Below are positions 53,442 to 63,070 of a stretch of 64,000 nucleotides of DNA, piece by piece. Origin of the DNA: Hyphomonadaceae bacterium (GTDB lineage: Bacteria; Pseudomonadota; Alphaproteobacteria; Caulobacterales; Aquidulcibacteraceae); assembly GCA_019636095.1 (NCBI GenBank), contig JAHBYF010000003.1, positions 62,001-126,000 of the forward strand, in the 5' to 3' direction. Numbering within the stretch: the first letter of the stretch is position 1; every line of letters starts with the position of its first letter. Below the pieces are notes generated by a model. It saw only the letters and a list, made by a program, of their open reading frames with translations, searched no databases and was not told the origin of the DNA. The position numbers and the translations under genes are program-made.

Positions 53442-54791
53442 CTAGTTTGCAGCGGCCGCTTCAAGTCCCTCTGGCTGGCCCACCACCACGAAGGTGTAAT
53501 CAGCCGGATTGAACAGGCGGCGGATCACCCGGTTCACATCCGCCAGCGTCACCGCACGGATGAGATCGTTGCGGCGGTTGACGTATCCGATGTCGCGCCC
53601 GGCAGCCTGGTAGCCATGCACGACATTGGCGATCTTCACATTGCTATCGAGATCAAGCGCGAACGATCCGGTGAGATATGTGATCGCGTCATTCACTTCG
53701 GCCTGCGTCGCGCCTTCGCTGTAGAGTCGCGCCATCTCGGCGCGCGTCACCTCAATTGCCTCACGCACGTCGCCGTTTTCGGTCTGCGCCGAGCCGCGCA
53801 TCACGGCGGAGTGCTCGCGCACCGAGGGGCCGGTGCCAATGCCGTAGACCAGCCCGCGCTGCTCACGCACTTGATCCATCAGCCGCGACGAGAACCCGCC
53901 ACCACCCAGAATGTAGTTCGCGACGGCCAGCGGTATCCAATCCGGGTCTTCGTCCTGAATGCCAGGGCCAACAAACAGCACCAAGCTCTGCGGTTGCGGC
54001 AATTGGCGGACGATGAGCGGCGTCGGCGCGCCAAGCGTGGCATCGGGCGGCTCAGGCGGGCGGGCGCCCTGCGGCAACGCAGCAAAAATTGTATCGACCG
54101 CGCGGCCTGCATCTTCGGCGCTAATGTCGCCCACAATCGTGATCTGCAGCGTCGCGCGATTGAACAATGCCGCGCGTCGCTCCTCCAGAGCCGCGCGGTT
54201 GATCGCCTCGATCCCTGCGCGCGACGTGCGCCGGGCATAGGGATGATTGGGATAGAGCGCCTGATCGAGCGCCAGATTGGCGATGTAGCTCGGATTGGTT
54301 TCGCGCGTGCGCAAGCCCACAAGCATTTGCCGCTTGATCCGCGCCAGCGGCTCAGGGTCGAAGCGCGGCTCGTGCAACGCCAACCGCGCCATTTCGAACG
54401 CAGCGTCGCGGTTTTCGCTTAGAGTCGTCAGACTCATACCGACGCCATCCCAACCGGCGGAGAAGCCGACCGACATGTTCAGATCTTGCAGCCGCTCCTT
54501 GTAGGCGTTGGCGTTCATGGCCCCTGCGCCTTCGGTGAGCATGTCCGTCATCACGCTGGTGACGCCAATCACATTGGCCGGTTCGATGGCGGACCCGCCG
54601 CGCCAATAGGCGCGCATGACGATCATCGGCACGGTCGCGTCCGAAACCAGCCACGCTTCAATACCGCTAGGCGACGTGATCTGCTGCACCGGCACAGCGT
54701 GACGCGACGCTGCGCTTTCAGTCTGCGCTTGGGCGTAGACGGGTGCGAGCGGCGCACATGCCAGAGCCAATGCGAGCGCGCCCCCCCTCAC
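53442..54791 (-). CDS. M16-family peptidase homolog, non-catalytic subunit
   Basis: A 449-residue exported protein (signal LALALACAPLAPVYA). It has the duplicated M16 fold, including the GGGGFSSRLMDQVREQRGLVYGI segment typical of M16 C-terminal halves, but no HxxEH zinc motif. In paired M16 systems one subunit supplies the zinc site and the other helps form the chamber. The catalytic partner is the gene just upstream, with a four-base overlap. Probably periplasmic. Confidence 0.9.
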   Translation of the reverse strand: MRGGALALALACAPLAPVYAQAQTESAASRHAVPVQQITSPSGIEAWLVSDATVPMIVMRAYWRGGSAIEPANVIGVTSVMTDMLTEGAGAMNANAYKERLQDLNMSVGFSAGWDGVGMSLTTLSENRDAAFEMARLALHEPRFDPEPLARIKRQMLVGLRTRETNPSYIANLALDQALYPNHPYARRTSRAGIEAINRAALEERRAALFNRATLQITIVGDISAEDAGRAVDTIFAALPQGARPPEPPDATLGAPTPLIVRQLPQPQSLVLFVGPGIQDEDPDWIPLAVANYILGGGGFSSRLMDQVREQRGLVYGIGTGPSVREHSAVMRGSAQTENGDVREAIEVTRAEMARLYSEGATQAEVNDAITYLTGSFALDLDSNVKIANVVHGYQAAGRDIGYVNRRNDLIRAVTLADVNRVIRRLFNPADYTFVVVGQPEGLEAAAAN

Positions 54792-56137
54792 TGCCCTTCC
54801 TCCGGCAGCAGCCAGCCGGTGACAGATGCATCAAGGTCGAGCGTCTGGCGCGCGATCGTCATCACCTCCTCGCGCGTCACAGCTTCGATATCGGTCGGCC
54901 AGTTGACCACGTCGTCTATGCTCTCGCCTTGCGCCAGCGAGGCGCCATAGATGTTTGCCAAGCTTTCCTGGCTGTCGCGCGAATAGATCGCGTTCGCGGC
55001 AAGTGAGTTCTTGGCGCGCGTCAGTTCCGCCTCTGTCGGTCCATCGCGCAGAAACGCCGCGATCACCGCATCCGCGGCCGCCTCGACCCGTTCGAGACTC
55101 ACGCCCTCAACTGGCGTCGCCCAAACCGAAACGCTGCCGCCACCCAAGCCGCTGGTGTTGCCGCCAGCCCCCGCGCTCACCGCAATGCGCTGCTCCTCCA
55201 CCAGCGCGCGATAGAGCCGGCTCGTCTCCGAACCACCAAGTATTTCCATCGCAACATCGAGCGAATGCGCCTGACGTCCGGTGTCCGTCCCGTAGCTGAT
55301 CGCACGATAGAGGCGCGAGAACGAAGGTTGGCGCACCTTCTCATCGCGATGGGTGACGCGTATCGGCCCGACGTTCGGCGGATCGCTCACCCATGTTCGC
55401 GATGGCAAGTCACGCGTCGGACGCAACCGCCCGTAATAGCGCTCCGCCAGCGGCCGCAGCTCCGCGGCATCTACATCCCCGGCAACAACCAGGATGGCGT
55501 TGTTGGGCGCATACCACGTACGATAGAATTGGAGCGCCGTTTCGCGATCGAGCGTCTGAATCTCATGCAGCCAGCCGATCACCGGCGTGCCGTAAGGATG
55601 GTGCGGCCATAACATCGCCCGCATCCGTTCGCCCAACACAGACCCTGGATTGTTGTCGATACGCTGACGGCGCTCTTCCACGATCACGTCGCGCTCAGAC
55701 GCAAAGGTTTCGTCCGAAAACTGCAGATTGCGCATGCGATCTGCTTCCATGCGCATCACCAGCTCAAGCCGGTCGCGCGCGATGCGCTCGAAATAAGCGG
55801 TGTAATCCCAATTCGTGAACGCGTTATCCTCGCCACCATTGCGGGCGATCGTTCGCGAGAACTCGCCAGGTGCGATTTGACGCGTGCCTTTGAACATCAG
55901 GTGTTCGAAGAAATGCGCGATCCCGGAATGGCCGCGTGGCTCATCCGCGGCGCCAACACGATACCAAACCATGTGCGTGACGACCGGCGCACGCCGGTCC
56001 GTAATTACAACCACCTGCATGCCATTGCGGAGTGTGAAAGTTTCCGGGCGAACGAATTCGTCCGCATAGGCGGACGCCGTCAGCGCCAACAGCGCCATGC
56101 ATGCTACAATGAAACGCTTGCCCACCCCGCCGGACAA
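54788..56137 (-). CDS. M16-family zinc metallopeptidase, catalytic subunit
   Basis: A 449-residue exported peptidase (signal ending SAYADE). The inverted zinc motif HFFEH is at 75-79, with the downstream Glu in the LELVMRMEADRM helix. The second half has the conserved GGSETSRLYRALVEEQRIA. It degrades peptides or misfolded proteins in the periplasm, together with the inactive partner. The DUF3035 lipoprotein gene upstream is five bases away. Confidence 0.92.
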   Translation of the reverse strand: MSGGVGKRFIVACMALLALTASAYADEFVRPETFTLRNGMQVVVITDRRAPVVTHMVWYRVGAADEPRGHSGIAHFFEHLMFKGTRQIAPGEFSRTIARNGGEDNAFTNWDYTAYFERIARDRLELVMRMEADRMRNLQFSDETFASERDVIVEERRQRIDNNPGSVLGERMRAMLWPHHPYGTPVIGWLHEIQTLDRETALQFYRTWYAPNNAILVVAGDVDAAELRPLAERYYGRLRPTRDLPSRTWVSDPPNVGPIRVTHRDEKVRQPSFSRLYRAISYGTDTGRQAHSLDVAMEILGGSETSRLYRALVEEQRIAVSAGAGGNTSGLGGGSVSVWATPVEGVSLERVEAAADAVIAAFLRDGPTEAELTRAKNSLAANAIYSRDSQESLANIYGASLAQGESIDDVVNWPTDIEAVTREEVMTIARQTLDLDASVTGWLLPEEGQ

Positions 56138-56142
56138 GACGC

Positions 56143-56679
56143 TCAGGTGCCCGGAAGCTTGAAGCCGCCGCGATCACGCTGGATCGTTACCTGACCGCCG
56201 CCGGTCGCTCGACGAATGGATTCATCGTCGGCAAGGCGCTGTTCTTCGGTGCGCGGATCAAGCGGAGAAGCAGCTGCACCCGAACCGCCAAACGCCAACA
56301 GACGATCCACGAAGCCTTCATTGCGGCGCACGACACCTTGAGATTCGTAATCAATCTGATCGCGAATGTTGTCGTCGGCGGTTGCCGCGCCAGCAGCCGT
56401 GACGAACGCGCGTTCGCCTTGGCTCGCCGACTGGCCGACATTGTCGCCAAACAGTGCGGCCCGCGCTTCCGTCGACGGGTCGCTTTCACCCGGACGCGCT
56501 TCACCTGGGCGCGGCGGACGCAGATTGTAATCGGGCGGCAGCGTGAGCGGCGCATGCGTCATCACGCGGAACTCGTCGGGCGCCGACCGCGACGCGCCGA
56601 TAGCGCGCGACATGCTTGAGCAGCCGGTAGCGGCCGTGGCCGCGGCAAGTATCGCCACCAGTGCGATCGGTTTGGACAA
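56143..56679 (-). CDS. DUF3035-family lipoprotein
   Basis: A 178-residue lipoprotein with signal and lipobox (AATAATGC). The mature part includes APDEFRVMTHAPLTLPPDYNLRPPRPG, typical of DUF3035 proteins encoded next to lspA and M16 genes in alphaproteobacteria. The rest is low in predicted structure. Role unknown; the context suggests envelope protein quality control. Confidence 0.82.
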   Translation of the reverse strand: MSKPIALVAILAAATAATGCSSMSRAIGASRSAPDEFRVMTHAPLTLPPDYNLRPPRPGEARPGESDPSTEARAALFGDNVGQSASQGERAFVTAAGAATADDNIRDQIDYESQGVVRRNEGFVDRLLAFGGSGAAASPLDPRTEEQRLADDESIRRATGGGQVTIQRDRGGFKLPGT

Positions 56680-56803
56680 CGTCCGCCTCCCTCAAATCTC
56701 TCGGCTTGCTTCTAGACGAGCCACGCGGTCGCCGCCAAGCCGGACTGCAGCAAAGATGCGTCGGCCCGCAGTTTGACCGTTCTGGGGCGAATCTACCCCA
56801 ATT

Positions 56804-57379
56804 TCAGTTGCCTGAGCCGCTTGCACCGCCCCTGACGCGGTCCAGCCACGCCTTGAACTGGCGCCAGCCCGTACCCTTCCCAGGCTCGGTTTCGGCGAAG
56901 AACACCATGTCTACCGCCAGAAGGATCGCCCCGCAGGTGATGGCCGCGTCGGCCACGTTGAACACCCACGGGAAGAAGCGCCCGTTCATGCTGAAATCGA
57001 GGAAGTCCGCCACGGCGCCGAAACGAATGCGGTCAATCACGTTCCCCAGCGCACCGCCAACAACCAAGCCAAGCGCAATGGCGGTTGGCCGACGCACCGC
57101 GCTGCGCAACCACCAGAGGAAGACACCGGAGATACCGAGCTGCATCGCCACCAGCAGCCAGCGGCCTAGATCATCCTGCGCGCGCCCGAGTCCGAAGCTA
57201 AAGCCGCGATTCCACACCATCTGCAGATCGAAGACCGGCGTCAGCTCAAGGAAACGGCAATTGATGCCCGCCTCCAAGCAGCCGGGCGGACTGAAGGCGC
57301 CCGGACCGAGGATCACCCATTTGGCGATCTGATCGACCACGAGAACGACGCCGGCAAGGATAAGGCCGAAACGGAGCAT
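56804..57379 (-). CDS. lspA: Lipoprotein signal peptidase
   Basis: The protein is 191 residues from ATG 57379; a start 36 bases earlier is possible. This inner-membrane aspartyl protease removes signal peptides from prolipoproteins. Four membrane helices are visible; the catalytic aspartates are in GGALGNVIDRIRFG and FPWVFNVADAAI. The segment ELTPVFDLQMVWNRGFSFGL is characteristic. In many alphaproteobacteria it follows ileS; here two duplicated genes on the other strand lie between them. Confidence 0.94.
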   Translation of the reverse strand: MLRFGLILAGVVLVVDQIAKWVILGPGAFSPPGCLEAGINCRFLELTPVFDLQMVWNRGFSFGLGRAQDDLGRWLLVAMQLGISGVFLWWLRSAVRRPTAIALGLVVGGALGNVIDRIRFGAVADFLDFSMNGRFFPWVFNVADAAITCGAILLAVDMVFFAETEPGKGTGWRQFKAWLDRVRGGASGSGN

Positions 57380-57469
57380 GTCCGGCTTATGGACGCGCCG
57401 ACGCCCCCCGATCAACCCGCTGCCGCCGCGACGCTTTGGTTTCGCCCTTGTTCGAGGGCATGGTGAGAC

Positions 57470-58399
57470 ATGCGCCTGATTGCTCTCGCCGCCGCCGTCT
57501 GCCTATGGGCGGGCGCCGCGAACGCGCAGGAGCCGTTGCACCAAGCGCTTGACGCTTACGCACTCTACCAGACCGACATCACGACGATGCTCGACGCCGA
57601 AATCGCCGACTCCGCTGCGATGGATGCGGCGCTCGATCGAACCGCGCGGCATGATCCTGAGCGCCTGACGCGAGGCTGGCTGGCCTATGGCGCGCTCACC
57701 GCCACGCAATCCCCGGCCTGGGTGAACGGCGTGCGCAGCCGCGTCCGCGCCGCCGGTCGAGCCGCCGTACTGCGTCAACTCCGGCGTGACTGGTCCTACG
57801 CGCGCCGCCGCCCTCCAGGGTCGGCCGAAGCCGTGCAGCTGATCTTGCGCGCGCTCGCGTCCGACACCGCGCGGGCGAACGATCTCGCCATCCGCTTCGA
57901 AAGCTTGGGCGCTGCAAGCGACACCAGCGCGTGGACGCGGCGCAGTGTCGATCGCGAAGCCGCCTTGCGCGCGCCCGGCACACGCACTCTGGCGCCGGAA
58001 CTCATTCTGCAACTGCGTCCAACGCCCCTCTCGGCCTCTCCGCTGATCGACGCGGACGCCTTTGGCGGCGTGCGTTTCTGGGACGGGCTCGGCAACCGCG
58101 CCTCAGCGGCGGCGCCTGTCCGGCAATGGCGCGTCGTGGCTGCACATGCCGGCGCCCTCGATCGCATGCTTACGCTGGGCGCGCTCTTTGTTGTCGGCGC
58201 GACCGAAAACGAGACAGCGCGCGTCAACGCGGCGCTGACCGATGAGCCGGTGACGCAATGCTTGGCGTTGCAGCAATTGCAGTTGCGCCAATGCGCGTCC
58301 GTAACAAGCTCGCCAAACGAAGACGCCTTTTGCATCGCCCGTCATGGGTTCATTGGCGCTAGCGCGTGCATGGCGATTGCGGCGCCTGCGCAAGGTTAG
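57470..58399 (+). CDS. Exported protein of unknown function, tandem paralog 1
   Basis: A 309-residue protein with a signal peptide (cleavage after AANA). It has HQALDAYALYQTDITTMLDAE at the mature N-terminus and RLTRGWLAYGALTATQSPAWVNGVR at about 67-91. The C-terminus holds cysteines in TQCLALQQLQLRQCASV and FCIARHGF. All these blocks recur in the next gene. No known family or catalytic motif recognised. It is probably periplasmic and sits between lspA and ileS. Confidence 0.8.
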   Translation: MRLIALAAAVCLWAGAANAQEPLHQALDAYALYQTDITTMLDAEIADSAAMDAALDRTARHDPERLTRGWLAYGALTATQSPAWVNGVRSRVRAAGRAAVLRQLRRDWSYARRRPPGSAEAVQLILRALASDTARANDLAIRFESLGAASDTSAWTRRSVDREAALRAPGTRTLAPELILQLRPTPLSASPLIDADAFGGVRFWDGLGNRASAAAPVRQWRVVAAHAGALDRMLTLGALFVVGATENETARVNAALTDEPVTQCLALQQLQLRQCASVTSSPNEDAFCIARHGFIGASACMAIAAPAQG

Positions 58400-58473
58400 C
58401 GTTCGTTTAGGTGACTGCAGTTTAACTGCGCTTGGCAGCCTCTGGCTTAACCGAACCAACGCATGATGCGCCC

Positions 58474-59373
58474 ATGCGGGATCTAGCTTTAGCCGTGGCG
58501 GCGGCTGTTTGCGTCTGGCCTGCGCTCGCGCAAGCGGACGGAGTGCATGACGCACTTGAGGCCTACGCCCTCTATCAAACCGATGTCAGCGCGCTGCTGA
58601 GCGCAGACATTGAGAGCGACAGGGATGTCGATGCGGCTCTAACGCGCCTGCAGCGGCATGACCCAAATCGTGTCGCGCGCGGCTGGATCGCCTATGGCGC
58701 GCTAACCGCCGCCCAATCGCCTTCCTTCGCTGAAGGCGTGCGCCGCGATGTGCGACAGAACGGGCGCGGCCCCGTGCTCAACGCGCTCCGCACCGACCTC
58801 TACTACGCGCGCCGTCAACCGGACGGCGCCCCCCAAGCCATTCAACTCGTCCTCGGCGCCGCGAGCGCTGATCGTTTCCGCATCGACCTCGCCGGCGAGC
58901 GCTATGATCGCTTTGCCCGCTCGTCGATTGCGCAACGCTCCAGCGGCGGAGACCTGCAGGGCGCGGTTCGTTTGTCACCCGCCATGCGCAGTCGCCTACG
59001 CGTGACAGCCGTTTCGGCGCGGCCGATGAGTCAAATCGAGGACTTCGGCGGCCGCGGTTTCTGGGATTCGTTCAGCGGCCGCGAAGGGGCGGCGCCCCGT
59101 GTCCGCAATGGCCGCGAGCAACACGATTACGCATCCGTCACCGATCACATGCTGACGCTCGCCGCCATCGTCGTCACCGACGCAGCCAATAGCGAACGCC
59201 GGCGCGTGAATGCTTTGCTCGATGAGCCCCTCACGCAGCAATGCATGGAGATGCAGCGCCTGCAGCTGCGCCAATGTCTCTCCGTCTCCATTGACGGCAG
59301 CGAGCGCTCCTACTGCCTCGCCCGCCACGGACTGTCTGGCCCAGGACAGTGCTTCGCTAACGTCGTGCGCTAA
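58474..59373 (+). CDS. Exported protein of unknown function, tandem paralog 2
   Basis: A 299-residue protein from ATG 58474 with a signal peptide (VCVWPALAQA). It is a clear duplicate of the preceding gene: DALEAYALYQTDVSALLSAD, RVARGWIAYGALTAAQSPSF, YYARRQPDGAPQAIQLVLG, DFGGRGFWDSFSG, VTDHMLTLAAIVV and the cysteine blocks QQCMEMQRLQLRQCLSV and YCLARHGLSGPGQC. The gap to the first copy is 74 bases. Its 3' end overlaps the convergent ileS by four bases. Function unknown. Confidence 0.82.
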   Translation: MRDLALAVAAAVCVWPALAQADGVHDALEAYALYQTDVSALLSADIESDRDVDAALTRLQRHDPNRVARGWIAYGALTAAQSPSFAEGVRRDVRQNGRGPVLNALRTDLYYARRQPDGAPQAIQLVLGAASADRFRIDLAGERYDRFARSSIAQRSSGGDLQGAVRLSPAMRSRLRVTAVSARPMSQIEDFGGRGFWDSFSGREGAAPRVRNGREQHDYASVTDHMLTLAAIVVTDAANSERRRVNALLDEPLTQQCMEMQRLQLRQCLSVSIDGSERSYCLARHGLSGPGQCFANVVR

Positions 59374-62324
59374 GCGCGCGCGGCGTCCCACGCAGCCACC
59401 GCCTCTGCATCGCGCGACGTGATATCGGGATAGCGCGGGTCGGCGGTCGCCGGATCGAAATACTTCCACGACCGCGCGCACTTCACGCCAGGCGCTTTCT
59501 CGATCACCACCGCAACGCCCGGCGCTTCCGGCAAACGGAACGCATCGGCCGGGCCATCGCCGTCCACGATGGTGACGCCGCTGGTGATGCAAAGTTCAGC
59601 GAAATCCACGGCCTGCAACGAAGCGCGCAGCCCATCATCTTTCACGAACACGCGCGGCGCCGCTTCGAGCGCGGCGCCAATCACCTTGTCGCGTCGCGCC
59701 ACTTCAAGCGCGCCGGTGACCACAGCCCGCGCCTCGCGCAACTTCGCAACTTCCTCACCCGCGAAATCATCCTCCCACGCGTCCGGCGTTTCCGGGAACG
59801 TGCGCAGATGCACCGAGACGCTTTCTGGGAAACGCGTCAGCCACGCCTCCTCCGCCGTGAACGGCAATATCGGCGCAAGCCAAGCCGTAAGACGCGAGAA
59901 TGTCTCATGCAGCACCGTGCGCGTCGCGCGGCGGCGGAATGAACTCGGCGCGTCGCAATAGAGCGTGTCCTTGCGCACATCGACGTAGAAGGCCGAGAGA
60001 TCGACGTTGCAGAACTCAACGATAGCGCCCAGCGCCATGCGCCACTGATAGGTCTCGTAGCCCTTGCGCACAGCCGCATCGACTTCATGCAGGCGATGCA
60101 GCAGCCAGCGCTCCATCAGCGGCAGATCGTGGTTCAGCGGCACGCGCTCGCTATCCTCGAACCCGCGCAACGCACCCAAACAATAGCGCAACGTGTTGCG
60201 CAGCTTGCGGTACATCTCGCCGGACTGATCGATCATGATCTTGCCGAGCCGCAAATCATCGCCGTACTCGGCCGATGCGATCAGCAGGCGCAGGATTTCG
60301 ATGCCGTTCTGCTCGGCGATCTTCTGCGGCTCAATCGTGTTGCCGATGGACTTGGACATCTTCATGCCCTTCTCGTCCATGGTGAAGCCGTGCGTGATCA
60401 CCTCGTCGTACGGCGCTTTTCCGCGCGTGGCGCAGCTTTCCAGCAACGAGGAATGAAACCAGCCGCGATGCTGGTCCGAGCCCTCGAGATAGATGGTCGA
60501 CACCGGGTTCACGAACGAAGCCCGCGTCGGCGCTTCCGGATTGCCGATCACAAATGCATGCGTCGAGCCCGAGTCGAACCAGACATCCAAAATGTCCTCG
60601 ACCTTCTCGTACTCATCGGCCTTGTGCTTCGCGCCCAGGAAATCCTGCGCTGGCGTCGCCCACCACACATCGGCGCCGCCTTCCTTCATCGCCGCGAAGA
60701 TGCGCGCGTCGACTTCATCGTCCTGCAGGATCGAGCCGTCGCACTTCTTCACGAAGATCGGCAGCGGCACGCCCCACGCACGCTGACGCGAGACCAACCA
60801 ATCCGGCCGATCCTCGATCATGCCGCGGATGCGGTTGTAGTCCTTCGTCTCGCCCGTGCGCTTCTGCCCCCAATCGACGCGATCGATTTCATCGAGCGCG
60901 ATCTGGCGCAGCGTCTTGCCATCGCGATACGGCTTATCGAGCGCGATGAACCATTGCGGCGTGTTGCGGAAGATCAGCGGCGCCTTCGAACGCCACGAGT
61001 GCGGATACTGGTGCTTCAACTGTCCACGCGCCAACAACGCGCCGACCTCGATCAGCTTATCCATCACCGCTTTGTTTGCAGGCCCATCCTTGCCGAGACC
61101 TTTGCCCTCAAGCTGCAGGATTTCGAGCCCCTCGAACATTGGCGCTTCTTTGGTGTAGCGCCCATCCTCATCGACCGTGAACGGGATGCCTTCCTGACCG
61201 AAGTTCTTTTCCCAGATCACAAAGTCATCCGCACCATGACTCGGCGCAGTATGCACAAAGCCTGTGCCTGCATCGTCGGTGACGTGATCGCCGTCGAGCA
61301 ACGGCACTTCAAAATCGTAGCCGTGCGCGCGGAACGGATGCAGAGCGACAGCATTCTTCGGATCGAAGTCGCTTACGCGCTTCCAAGATGCGGCCTTCGC
61401 TGCTCGGAGAACATCGTCTGCCAATTTGGTCGCAACAATGATCTTGTCACCGACCTTCACCCACGGGTCGAACGCGAGTCCTTCCTCGATGCTGTCGATG
61501 CGATAGACGCCATAGTCGATATTCGACGAGAACGAGATCGCACGGTTACCCGGGATCGTCCAAGGAGTGGTCGTCCAGATGACGATCGACGCATCCATGA
61601 TCTCATCGCGGTTGGCGTCACCGTCCGCTTGCGCGGATCGGAGCGGAAACTTCACCCAGATCGTCGGGCTTGTTTTCTCCTGATACTCCACCTCAGCTTC
61701 CGCCAGCGAAGTGCGTTCCACCGGGCTCCACATCACGGGCTTGCTCCCGCGATACACCAGCCCCGTCCGCACCACGCGTAAAAACTCGCGCGCGATCGCA
61801 GCTTCTGCTTCGAAGCTCATCGTCGTGTAGTAGTTGTCCCAATCCGCCTCGATCCCCAGCCGCCGAAATTCATCGCGCTGCAGCGGGATCCACTTGTCCG
61901 CGTACTCCCGGCACGCGCGGCGAAACTCAACCGCCGGGACCTCGGACTTCTTCCGCCCTTGCTTGCGAAAGTCCTCCTCGACCTTCCACTCGATCGGCAG
62001 GCCGTGGCAGTCCCAGCCCGGCACATAATCGCAATCGAAGCCGGCCATCTGCTTCGTGCGGACGACGAAGTCCTTCAGGATTTTGTTTTCCGCGTGCCCG
62101 ATATGGATGGGTCCGTTCGCGTACGGCGGGCCATCGTGAAACACGACCTTCGGCCGATCTGCCGCTTCTTTGCGCAGCAGATGGTAAAGCCCGATCTCGG
62201 CCCAATGCTTCACCCGTTCGGGCTCCTTCTTCGGCAGCCCCGCACGCAGCGGAAAGGGATCGCCCGGAAGGTCAGGCAAAAAAACAGTTTCGCGGTAATC
62301 GCGACCTTGAGGCGCATCGGCCAT
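59370..62324 (-). CDS. ileS: Isoleucyl-tRNA synthetase
   Basis: A 984-residue class I synthetase from ATG 62324. The HIGH motif is in PPYANGPIHIGHAENKILKD, the editing domain includes TTPWTIPGNRAISF and DDAGTGFVHTAPSHGADDF, and the KMSKS loop is KGMKMSKSIGNTI. The C-terminal tail carries no zinc-finger cysteine cluster, unlike E. coli IleS. It charges tRNA-Ile. Confidence 0.97.
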   Translation of the reverse strand: MADAPQGRDYRETVFLPDLPGDPFPLRAGLPKKEPERVKHWAEIGLYHLLRKEAADRPKVVFHDGPPYANGPIHIGHAENKILKDFVVRTKQMAGFDCDYVPGWDCHGLPIEWKVEEDFRKQGRKKSEVPAVEFRRACREYADKWIPLQRDEFRRLGIEADWDNYYTTMSFEAEAAIAREFLRVVRTGLVYRGSKPVMWSPVERTSLAEAEVEYQEKTSPTIWVKFPLRSAQADGDANRDEIMDASIVIWTTTPWTIPGNRAISFSSNIDYGVYRIDSIEEGLAFDPWVKVGDKIIVATKLADDVLRAAKAASWKRVSDFDPKNAVALHPFRAHGYDFEVPLLDGDHVTDDAGTGFVHTAPSHGADDFVIWEKNFGQEGIPFTVDEDGRYTKEAPMFEGLEILQLEGKGLGKDGPANKAVMDKLIEVGALLARGQLKHQYPHSWRSKAPLIFRNTPQWFIALDKPYRDGKTLRQIALDEIDRVDWGQKRTGETKDYNRIRGMIEDRPDWLVSRQRAWGVPLPIFVKKCDGSILQDDEVDARIFAAMKEGGADVWWATPAQDFLGAKHKADEYEKVEDILDVWFDSGSTHAFVIGNPEAPTRASFVNPVSTIYLEGSDQHRGWFHSSLLESCATRGKAPYDEVITHGFTMDEKGMKMSKSIGNTIEPQKIAEQNGIEILRLLIASAEYGDDLRLGKIMIDQSGEMYRKLRNTLRYCLGALRGFEDSERVPLNHDLPLMERWLLHRLHEVDAAVRKGYETYQWRMALGAIVEFCNVDLSAFYVDVRKDTLYCDAPSSFRRRATRTVLHETFSRLTAWLAPILPFTAEEAWLTRFPESVSVHLRTFPETPDAWEDDFAGEEVAKLREARAVVTGALEVARRDKVIGAALEAAPRVFVKDDGLRASLQAVDFAELCITSGVTIVDGDGPADAFRLPEAPGVAVVIEKAPGVKCARSWKYFDPATADPRYPDITSRDAEAVAAWDAARA

Positions 62325-62574
62325 GAGGTCAGTTCTCCAGTGAAGCGAATGTGATGTAGCCGTTCCCGGTCCCGCGGAGCACCGATTTTTCGGGCTCAAC
62401 GCTGGCCGGGCCTCAAATTCGAGAGGCTTCTATGGGGGAACGGCGGTTCACGGTCACGTGTTGGGCTGTATCACGCACCCCGTCGGAACGCCACATGCAT
62501 AGCCCCGGAACATTGATCACGGCGCTCTAGAGGTCTACATGCCGCGCCTCCCATTGAAACTCGCACGTCAAACC

Positions 62575-63069
62575 ATGACCAACGCCTACGATTTCAGCTT
62601 TGCCAAACTGAACGAGCCCGGCGATGTGAACCTCGCCGACTATGCCGGCAAAGCCGTGCTGATCGTAAACGTCGCCAGCGCGTGCGGCTTCACCTCGCAA
62701 TACCGCGACCTTGAGGCGCTCTACGAAGCCAAGTCCGACAAGGGCCTGATGATCGTCGGCGTGCCGTGCAATGATTTCGGCCAGCAGGAACCGGCGCCGG
62801 AAAGCGAAATCCGCGAGTTCTGCGACACGACTTACCACGTCACCTTCCCGATGACGGCGAAGGTCGAAATCACGTCCCGCGAGCGCCGCCATCCCTTCTA
62901 CCAATGGGTTGCCGACGAACTCGGCGAGAGCGCGCTGCCACGGTGGAATTTTCACAAGATCCTGATCGGCAAAGACGGCGCGCTGGCCGCTTCGTTCGGC
63001 TCGAAGACCGCGCCGCTTTCACCCGACATGCTAGAAGGCATCAAAGACGCGATCTGCGCCGGCAAATAG
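62575..63069 (+). CDS. Glutathione peroxidase-family protein
   Basis: A 164-residue thioredoxin-fold peroxidase from ATG 62575; a start at 62539 would add 12 residues. The peroxidatic Cys is in NVASACGFTSQY (about residue 37), followed by GVPCNDFGQQEPAPESEI and the WNFHKILIG Trp/Asn pair. It reduces hydrogen peroxide or lipid hydroperoxides, in bacteria usually with thioredoxin. The CNQFG motif has Asp for Gln. It is divergent from ileS across a 250-base gap with no other gene visible. Confidence 0.92.
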   Translation: MTNAYDFSFAKLNEPGDVNLADYAGKAVLIVNVASACGFTSQYRDLEALYEAKSDKGLMIVGVPCNDFGQQEPAPESEIREFCDTTYHVTFPMTAKVEITSRERRHPFYQWVADELGESALPRWNFHKILIGKDGALAASFGSKTAPLSPDMLEGIKDAICAGK

Positions 63070-63070
63070 A

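Noticed and set aside
53442..54791. M16 protein without HxxEH as a decayed gene
   Set aside because: Full length, in frame and paired with a catalytic M16 subunit; inactive partners are normal in this family.
60087..61781. Long plus-strand frame opposite ileS
   Set aside because: Shadow of ileS: the opposite strand carries all class I synthetase motifs; this frame is Arg/His/Asp-rich without domains.
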